Below, piece by piece: positions 56,435-64,000 of a stretch of 64,000 nucleotides of DNA. Location of the stretch: assembly GCA_012845835.1 (NCBI GenBank), contig JABAKD010000023.1, positions 27,011,972 to 27,075,971 of the forward strand. The letters are read 5' to 3'. Within the stretch, counting starts at the first letter, position 1; each line of letters opens with the position of its first letter. Position numbers and translations under genes: made by a program. The notes under the pieces are model-generated. The model was not told the origin of the DNA. It made no database searches and saw only the letters and a program-made list of their open reading frames with translations. The stretch comes from Undaria pinnatifida. Taxonomy: Eukaryota; Sar; Phaeophyceae; Laminariales; Alariaceae.

Positions 56435-56720
56435 CGTTCTCATATTTACTCGCATAATCAAGTCCGCGGTCACAGGACAGGCTCCAGAGTCTCTGGAGTG
56501 GAAGGATATCCCAGAGAAAGAACAAAGCAAATCAAAAGAGGTATACGTATACGATATCACAGCTGAAGCAATTCATGCTTCCGCCTAAAAATGCAACAGA
56601 AATGGAATCGGAAGTAAGCGTACGTACGTGCCAAGCCCACACTGGTACAAACGATTCAATACTCGCAGCTGAAACCACTACAATGCATGCCACCCAGAAA
56701 ATGTATAGTACGATACATCG
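56435..56720 (-). mobile_element. LINE 3'-end fragment
   Basis: Shares ACTCGCATAATCAAGTCCG, GGACAGGCTCCAG and GCAATTCATGCTTCCGCC with 12,250-12,400. It lacks a TTG tail and the purine-rich tract. Confidence 0.7.
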
Positions 56721-56729
56721 AAAGAATGG

Positions 56730-57220
56730 AGTGCAGGTAAGAGTAATATTAGTGGTGCAAAACCCGTAGTTGCAGTACATACTCATGATGTGGTGCTGTA
56801 ATAGTTGCCGGTAAATGGCCTGCACTTCCGGCTGGCACATGCCAGCACCATCTATGGAGATACCACTATATGGCGAGTATTACTGCTGTACTCTGTTGCT
56901 TTTACGTATTGCATTGGGATAGTAAGGTGTTGCACGCACCGCTACAAAATGCAGTATGGGGCGAGACGGCACGGGGGCATCTCTCTGTACTGTCGGATAA
57001 CATAATCGGTCAACAACAGCATAAGCAGCCTTCTTGTGTTCGTCAGAACGCGCGCGGTATTAATATTAATAGTAGCTGCAATCTATATGTGGTATTAACA
57101 TAATCATAGTACTCGTTGTGGTCATTTTTGCGGATAGCGGGTTATCTTTCGATGTATCTTTGGAAGGGCTTAGGGGCGGGCGGGTGGCCGTCGTTGGATG
57201 GATAGTTAAAAAAACAAAAA
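56730..57220. other. No recognisable feature
   Basis: Short frames only. Confidence 0.4.
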
Positions 57221-57224
57221 TACG

Positions 57225-57430
57225 CTTCATCCATCTGTGAGATCGAAGATTTCGTCGAAACTCATATTGGCAAGCTGTGTGTGATACTCCGATCGCGCAT
57301 ATTACTGCGTGTGTTTCCTATTTAAGGATATAGCGACTCCCCTTAAAACTACAGTGTTGTAGCTTGTATCAGGGTCAACCGGGTGATGCTAATCAATCTG
57401 TGCACGGAAACTTTACAACCCGTTTTTGAG
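57225..57430 (-). repeat. Dispersed repeat family I, partial copy 3
   Basis: Shares GTGTGATACTCCGATCGCGC and CAGGGTCAACCGGGTGATGC-like blocks with 11,600-11,820, in the same orientation. It includes a family J copy at its low-coordinate end. Confidence 0.6.
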
Positions 57431-57897
57431 GGGGGCAAAATCTGACCCCTGAGAAGGAATGCATCATCGGTTTATCATGTATATCCTGTAAGTTGTATGG
57501 TAACCGTCGAGGGGAGGGCGGAGTTTTTTATCGGCCCGCGCGGGGAGGAGGGGGGGTTTCTAACAGTTTTAGGTCGCATAAATGTATAGGAGCTGCATCA
57601 ACAAGTCTGGTACGGCGGTGAAAATATTGATGTTGGAATCTGGAAATCGGGTGGCGCGCATTTACGAGTAGCCATACGTTTTTGTTGTCTGTTTGGCATT
57701 GTTGTGTTGCTCGCGCTGCACAGCAGTAGTAGTGCATTTTCGGATAGCAAATGATCCTGCAGCAGCTGTATAATATGTGATGTTGATATATTCGTGATAT
57801 GCTGATTTTAAGCATCCTATTCATTTGCGTATCGGGCTGAACGCGACATCCAAAACATTCATTCATAAGTTCGTCATTATTCGCGATACTTCTTTTA

Positions 57898-58055
57898 CTT
57901 TTTCTTGTGGACAAACTGACTTGCGGAACGCGCGAGAGCGTGAGTTAGCAATACTCGGTGAAAACTCGGTAAGCAGTGGGATTGCTGAACCCTATTGCGC
58001 GGTTTGTCAAGAAGCTGGAAACTACAAGTGTGAAAAATTGAGAAATAAGAAAAAA
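57898..58055 (+). repeat. Repeat family K, copy 1
   Basis: Matches 63,204-63,417 with a gap: ACTTGCGGAACGCGCGAGAG, CGTGAGTTAGCAATACTCG, AGCAGTGGGATTGCTGAACC, then AGAAGCTGGAAACTACAAGT and an A-rich end. GCGAGAGCGTGAG and AGCAGTGGGATTGCT are small potential hairpins. Confidence 0.75.
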
Positions 58056-58059
58056 CAGC

Positions 58060-59740
58060 TGATCTCGATCTCACAGCTGGAGTGGGTTAAAAAAAATGCA
58101 CGTACAACCTGGTGACCTATCTGAGAACCCTTGAGAACCCTTAGCAAAATTTCGCACAGGTACAGGCTGGTTCACGTTAAAAACCCCAAATTTATTCGCC
58201 GGCGAATGTCCCACGCCGCTTTTTCGATTCAGACCTACACGTCTCCTATGTACCCTTGCGAAGACTTCACCCGATTTTTGTTATTTCTTTTTGTCCCTGA
58301 TTTTTTGTTATTTAAGATTTTTCGGAAAATGTGGACCACCTTAGCCCAATTTTGGCCGGGGAAAAAAGAAACTCGGAGGTCAGACCTCGGAATGGGCATG
58401 TAGAACACGTCTGCAAAAATTCAGGATCTATCTCTCCAAAACGGCGTGGGCATTTGGACTTTTGTGCGCATTAGTGAGCAAGATACGTTATTTCCTTCAA
58501 GTTACTTGGTTTTAGAGTAGAAGCCATTTTTTTCGCCAGGCTCTGCTTAATGTCGAATTGAACACAGGCAAGTCCGATCTTCGATTTTTTGCGCGAAAAT
58601 TTTTGCACACATGCCTTGGAGCGATCGCGCAAAGTGCGGCGCAATTTTTTTTTTCGCCCCCGCTCGGAAAAAGCCTGAGTATTATTTGCCGGCAACCATA
58701 ATTTACTTTACTTCACGTACGGCAACTATACGTTGTTCCCATCTATGCGAAGCCGTCCCGTATTAGAGTGACGTTTTCTTCAACCGCCGGAGGACAAAGT
58801 ATAACTTATATTCTTCCCATTATGTTTGAGACGAAGAGTGATATCAGCGCATGTCGGCGTATCGCGAATGATGACGAAATAATTAATGCATGTTTGATTA
58901 TGCGGTCAGATCATTATGCAACGCAAAAAACAACGAATCTCCAATATATGTATCGCCTTGCGCCGAAGTGCCGTAAAAGCAGCATCGTCGTAATAGCGTA
59001 CCACGATCTAATGCATGCATTGTTTTAAGTTGTTGCGGACCGTATTGCAGCGGGTCCGGATCTCTCGCGCGAGTGACCCCCGAGTAGAGCTGAACGATGC
59101 AATCTCGGGATCCCAAAACAAACGTTGATCGACACAAACGAATGCTCAAACGTTGTAGCTTTGAACGGCTTTTCAAATATTTCATAGGTCAAACGTTCTC
59201 TTTAGAACACTATATCATCGTGCTACTCTTTAGAAAAGCTATATTGGGTTAATCGTACATGTTTTCTCCCAAACCGGTCCTATTTCTATCACTACTCGAT
59301 CCGTCCGGGAATAGTCGGACACTTTATGGGCCCGGGATAAGCAACCCTTGGCATCGTAAACTGCCATTTTCCGTTGCCTGCGGGTATTAACTTCGACGGC
59401 GGCCGTTACTCGGTCGCTGGCGAAGACCCCTTATAAATTTAGGTAATACATGTTTCTTGAACTCTGGAGGAGGTCGTTCTGCGGTTTTCACGATATGAAA
59501 TTTGACTTTCCCCAACACCTTTACACAGGTGAGCTAACATTTGTGTCCTGCGGGTGCTCCACCCGGAAATGGCCCCGGAGGCTCTCTGGATTAGCGAAAA
59601 CAATCGGCTATTCGGCGACACGCACCGAGGACCATTCAGTATGAGTGCAAGAGCTTCCATCTGCAGAAGTGCAGGGGTCTGGCGTTTTGGATCCGCGGTT
59701 TAGGATGTATATTCCATGATAGTGTGTGAGATGGGCGTTC
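58060..59740. other. Unassigned
   Basis: Several 60-95-codon frames on both strands have no motif. A single sequence at 59,295-59,330 (CTCGATCCGTCCGGGAATAG) resembles a Stowaway-type TIR, but no partner end was found. Confidence 0.35.
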
Positions 59741-59744
59741 GAAG

Positions 59745-60300
59745 AGCTATAGGATCAAGTGTGCACCGCCCGACGCCTGATGCAGACCACATATCTCACT
59801 CGTCGGTCTTCATTCGATCAATACAGGTGTGTGAGTGTGCCTTTGCATTACATCAAGAGCAGAAGAGAGATCACTTCGAAACAGTTGCGATTGACATCCA
59901 ACTCATGTTTCATCCCGACTCGACAGCACTAATAACCCGAGCATCAGGCGTGGGCTGGACCTCCGCTGGCCTGGCACATGTACAGGGAGTACCCAGGAAC
60001 TTGCGTCCGAACCCGGTAGATCCAAGTAGCCCACTCCAAGAGTTGTTTCACACCACAAGTATTGTATCATGCATACTGAATTCCACAGATGGCTAGTGTT
60101 ATCCCCCTCAATGCGGGTTATACAGTTTTCGAGCGCGGAACAAGGTGGAACGTCTCAGTCCATTAGTAGGGAAGTCACCGACCTTTACCCTTGACGAGGG
60201 TATACACACCCCGTAACACACGCGATCGAATTATCACGCGCAGCTTGCAAAGCTGAGTTTTGATCAAAAACCTCTTTGGTCGATCTCACGTCTGAAATGT
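59745..60300 (+). repeat. Dispersed repeat family I, copy 2
   Basis: Inverted copy of 11,590-12,160, beginning GTGCACCGCCCGACGCCTGA and ending in family J blocks (60,233-60,297). The open frame at 59,716-60,096 is partly conserved in copy 1 but matches no known domain. Confidence 0.7.
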
Positions 60301-60467
60301 TTTTTCTTCCTTAAAGTAGGCATATGGCTTTCATCCCAGCGTTTTCCGAGCCCCAATCCCTTTGGCCGCGGGATCCCCCCCCCCGCCCCTCCTCGGCCAA
60401 TCAGGGATCAAGGCGCGCGGCGGGAGAGGCCTCTCGGGGCAACCCGTCCAGTCCCGCCGCACCCGGG

Positions 60468-60752
60468 AGGATTGGGCCCCATCTCTGGTTCAAATATCCT
60501 TCCATATTTCTACAACGCCATTATTCCGGGGACGAGAATCGAGTTCTCCCGGGTCGACACCGCCCCGCACGGCTTGGAAATCCCATGGGCAGGGGGGTTG
60601 ACTGGGGCGGGTAGAGCGAAGACAACCCGGAGAGGATAGGGCCCCATCCCCGGTTCAGACATCCTTGCATACCTCTACAACTCCGACACTCTGGTGGGAC
60701 GAAAATCGAGTTCTCCAGGGTCGACACCGCCCCGCACGGTGGAGAAACCTCA
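60468..60752 (+). repeat. Direct duplication of a ~118-bp GC-rich block
   Basis: Copy 1 (60,468-60,586) and copy 2 (60,634-60,752) share GGGCCCCATC, ATCGAGTTCTCC and GGTCGACACCGCCCCGCACGG. Confidence 0.85.
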
Positions 60753-60799
60753 ATCCCACGTGTGATAAAGAGGATTATTGCGGGGCCTGGTCCTCACTC

Positions 60800-61930
60800 G
60801 ATACAGAAATCTGTGATGCAATGACCGTCACCCAAATGAACATATTCTTCCTTCTCTTGAAGTAGCTATCTATCCATGAACAAGGTTGTTTATCGTCTTT
60901 TTCATTACGTCTGGTCGGATAAAATAGGGAAACGAGGTGCGCTGACAGAGGGGGGGGCGGTGTCCCTGCTGCGTTGCGCACTCCATTGCTCCGATTATAT
61001 CCTTCCTAAAAGTGGGGTGCTCTATTCCGCAAGGGTGTCTACTTGGACACTGTTGTTCTTTGGCCCACTGCTGTACCAAGTTTCCACATTTCATTTACAT
61101 ATCACTACCCCTATTGGGAGATCCACAACCCACGAGACCAATACTCAAACCCTAGGTGTTCCCATACACCAACCAAGTACTTTAGTTACCTCAATAAATC
61201 TACAAGTAAGTGATTTTCCAATTTCACCACAATAGCCCATCCAAGTCCATTGTCACCTTCTCCCAACAAAGTGTGCAATAAAATAACTACGTGCTTAGTT
61301 TAAATTGCTGCTGTGTCAACCTATTACGCTCTATAACAATGGCTATTCGTAACCTCAGTAATTTATGCTGAATCCTTTTTTAACCTATTTTACCCTGTCG
61401 TAACCTCCATTTCCACCCATTTACTCGCAAACTTACTGATCACATTATCAGGGAAACTGACCGGCGGGGCATCATTAAACTAATCTGTGTTTAGCTAGCG
61501 CTTAACCGGTACTAAATTGATCCCAAAACAATGCAAAAATTTCGGTTGGGTCTCACTACGGGGCTGGTTTTGAAGAAATCGTAAACCTTTGACCGATTTG
61601 GTTACAGAATGGATCCTAAAATACCACAATTTCCCCCAGAATCCCGGAATTCTCCTTAATTTACACTATGTATGGACTACTGAATCTCTTCGCAGTGATA
61701 TGCACATGCCAACACCAGGTTCCTATTTCCTCGCTGAAAGTCTTCAACTTATCCTTGTGAAGGTTCACATTATGCCTTGTTCCCAAGTCAAACAGTTTGA
61801 TTGTGTGCGGAAATGCTTGATTGGGTGCATCTTCCTCAGCCATCATTACTACTTGAGCTAGTTGCCAACCATTGTAGGCCGTCTTGAAATTAAGGTACGA
61901 TCCAGTGTTGTCTCGATCATAAATTTCAGG
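60800..61930. other. No recognisable gene
   Basis: A 119-codon plus frame (60,876-61,235) has no motif. The stretch 61,240-61,560 is AT-rich and lacks repeats seen elsewhere here. Confidence 0.35.
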
Positions 61931-61934
61931 GTTC

Positions 61935-62430
61935 TCTACGGTGCGGTTTTTCCTATCGGTTCGACGCGGAGCGGTGCGGTTAACCGCACCGACCTGCACC
62001 GTAGGATTTTTGCCCTCTTCAAAACCGAACCGCACCGCACCGTAGGATTCCTGATTTCTGAAACCGCACCAAACCGCACCGTAGGATACATGACAGCACC
62101 GAACCGCACCGTAGCATTTTCTTTTTTCAGGCTGCACCGAACCACACCGTAGGTTATATCACAGCACCGAACCGCACCGTAGGATATACAATATCCGAAA
62201 ACCGCGCCGAACCGCACCGTAAGATTGCCGATATCTGCAAACCGCACCGAGCCGCGCCGTAGGAATGCCATCGAAACCGCACCGCACCGTGTGCATCAAG
62301 CCAACAACCGTTAAACCGGTTATTTAACGGCGCGGTTAACTTGAAACCGCGGTTCTATCGGCCGCAGAACGGTGCTATAGGGTCACGGTTTCGCACGGTT
62401 CACTACGTTTTCTGCACGGTTTGATGTCTA
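61935..62430. repeat. Array of ACCGCACCGTAGGAT units in inverted halves
   Basis: TACGGTGCGGTTTTTCC at 61,939 is opposed by about eight units of ACCGCACCGTAGGAT spaced 30-40 bp (61,975-62,290), then CGGTTTCGCACGGTT-type units to 62,425. It resembles the subterminal arrays of the elements at 8.86 and 17.55 kb. Element ends were not found. Confidence 0.65.
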
Positions 62431-63104
62431 AAGTCAAAAGTGTCCTCGCTAGCTTGGTTGATCTAATGGTATTTCATATTTTAATAATTACAGTATTATT
62501 GATACATGTAAATATATGAACTTTAATTATTACTACTTGTTTTATAGGTATGTAGTATATTATAAATTTTTTGTTTATGTGCTCTCGGAATGATTGTTAT
62601 ATTATTATATACTGGTATTTTTTATCAGCTGATTATTTATAGGTTAGACCCACTAATATGGAAAAAGTTTGGGCGATTATTTCTGGTGAAATTTTTTGTA
62701 GTTTTTTGGCTCCAGAAATCACTGCATGAGAAATAAGGGGCGTCCATTACGGCTTCTGATTTTTGGAAAGTGGTTTTATTTTAAATTTGGTAGGTCTTGT
62801 TTTGCTGTTTGCCTTTATTTTTGAAATCTGGCACGTACGTTGTCGCCGGCGACGTTAGGTCACCACTGCGTCTGCTGCTGTGCTGCTGGTGTGGTGGTTT
62901 TGGTGGTGTTTGTGGTGCTGCTGCCGCGTTTGTGTGAAGACGAGAAGCTCTGTCTCGCACACAAACAAGCGCGGTGTCATATGCTGTTTGTAGGTGAGTT
63001 TGTGACTCTTTGTTGTGGGTGATGGGTGACGTGTACAGCAGACAGGTGTCATACCAGGTACGGAGTAGGCGGTGGTGACATATACTTGGTACGAGGTAGT
63101 ATCG
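62431..63104. other. AT-rich, no recognisable feature
   Basis: The AT-rich part ends at about 62,830 and a (TGG/TGC)-rich stretch follows (62,870-62,930). Confidence 0.4.
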
Positions 63105-63190
63105 GTCGCCCCGTTGGCGTATCAGGTTATCCTCGAGCCTGATTTAGGTCAGTTTAGTGAGTTCGAGCCCCGCCGAGTGCATTCTCGTTT
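63105..63190 (+). repeat. tRNA-like sequence with A and B boxes
   Basis: TGGCGTATCAGG (63,115-63,126) matches the tRNA A-box consensus TRGCNNAGYNGG at 11 of 12 positions. AGTTCGAGCCC (63,160-63,170) matches the B box. Box spacing is 45 bases. The anticodon and acceptor arms do not fold cleanly, so it is more likely a SINE head than a working tRNA gene. Family K starts directly after it. Confidence 0.5.
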
Positions 63191-63203
63191 AGATTCGTTA
63201 GGA

Positions 63204-63417
63204 CTTTTCTTGTGCCCAAATTGACTTGCGGAAAGCGCGAGAGCGTGAGTTAGCAACACTCGATGAAAAATCGACGAGCAGTGGGATTGCTGAACCCGGT
63301 GCGCGATTAAAATTAAAGGCAAGAACCGGGGGGGAGAAGGGACGACACCTGTGAGTGACCACGGCTTGTCTAGAAGCTGGAAAGTATAAGTGCAAGAAAA
63401 AGAACAGAGAAAAAATT
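63204..63417 (+). repeat. Repeat family K, copy 2
   Basis: See copy 1 at 57,898. This copy has about 50 extra bases (63,300-63,360) and ends in an A-rich stretch, AAGAAAAAGAACAGAG. With the tRNA-like head it may form one SINE unit of about 310 bp. Confidence 0.7.
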
Positions 63418-64000
63418 ATCCAGCAGTCAAATAATCCCAGTTCTGAGAGGATGGAGGAGCTGTTTCTTCTGGGCTCAGAAATACTAATCCGCTGATTTTT
63501 GGAATGATTTCTTGTCCCATCGTGGATGGTTCTTGTTTTTGGCGTCGGAGATCCCTGTTAAAGGGAGAAATTATCGCTCAAATTTTTTTCCGTTATAGTA
63601 GATTTCAGTCATTTATTTTATTGCATATTTAATACTGAGTATTTTTTTTGTTTACTGCTGTTTGTTGTTGCTCTCTTGACTTTGCGTATGAATTGAACAA
63701 GATGAGTACGTATATACGTATCTGGCACGAATTACGCTGCCTGCAATCCACCCCGAGCATTTATTCGTCCGACGCAGCTCCAATAACTTATCACGGAGCA
63801 TCTTTCTTGCCAGGCACGCACCACCAGCTGCTTCCTACTTGCTTAGTGCAGTGAGTGGTGCACCGACACAGCACAAGACAACCGCTGAGAGCACGAACTC
63901 CAGGTTGTCGAGAGGTGTAGCTAGAGTATGATGCGGCTGGGCGGTGTTGGGGTGGGCCTGCGGGCCGCTGCTTCGATGGCGCTCTTTCGTACGATTAGTG
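63418..64000. other. No recognisable feature
   Basis: Short frames only, no repeat partner found. Confidence 0.4.

Noticed and set aside
59295..59330. Stowaway-like TIR sequence
   Set aside because: No partner end or TA-flanked counterpart was found nearby.

Overview
This window is a transposon graveyard from a eukaryotic nuclear genome. It has no operons, no ribosomal RNA genes and no dense coding. It does have GT-AG introns, LTR and non-LTR retrotransposons, tRNA-derived SINE-like repeats, terminal-inverted-repeat (TIR) DNA transposons, satellites and microsatellites. The LINE and reverse-transcriptase families look like those I associate with stramenopiles (brown algae, oomycetes), but this is a weak inference and the organism is not established by the sequence. 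Only one multi-exon host-like gene is well supported: a three-exon, 220-residue protein of unknown function at 21.9-23.8 kb on the minus strand. An OTU-protease-like fragment lies just downstream of it.

Layout. 0-8 kb: a broken reverse-transcriptase element interrupted by a small retroposon, a tandem repeat, a PIF/Harbinger-like non-autonomous element, 3' ends of a poly(A)-tailed repeat, and a TIR element holding a broken unknown ORF. 8-16 kb: a 2.2-kb TIR element whose ends are arrays of GAGCTATAG..CTATAGCTC palindromes, inserted beside a LINE fragment; then a 5'-truncated LINE with reverse transcriptase and a second LINE fragment. 16-20 kb: a satellite split by a 3.2-kb non-coding LTR element (A), which itself carries a 425-bp KpnI-palindrome element. 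20-32 kb: the spliced gene, tandem repeats, a broken gag-like region ending in the poly(A) repeat, and a second PIF/Harbinger-like element. 32.6-42 kb: a degenerate but complete Ty3/gypsy retrotransposon (32,965-40,808) that landed in a tandem tRNA-derived SINE, followed by a near-perfect 505-bp tandem duplication. 42-56 kb: two copies of a long repeat; one is split by LTR element B (45,147-48,281) and the other by a pogo/Tigger-like DNA transposon (52,982-54,339), so each copy is the empty site for the other's insertion. 56-64 kb: scattered repeat copies, an ACCGCACCGTAGG array and a tRNA-like sequence.

The main result is the set of precise element boundaries with target-site duplications (TCAT, GGGG, TATA, TA, TTA, AAAT and TGCACCCCCC). 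These turn otherwise anonymous sequence into a datable series of nested insertions. No new multi-gene defence or metabolic system is visible. The most unusual items are the non-coding LTR family, the pogo-like element whose coding 3' end is triplicated, and several short structured repeat families with Pol III-box-like motifs.
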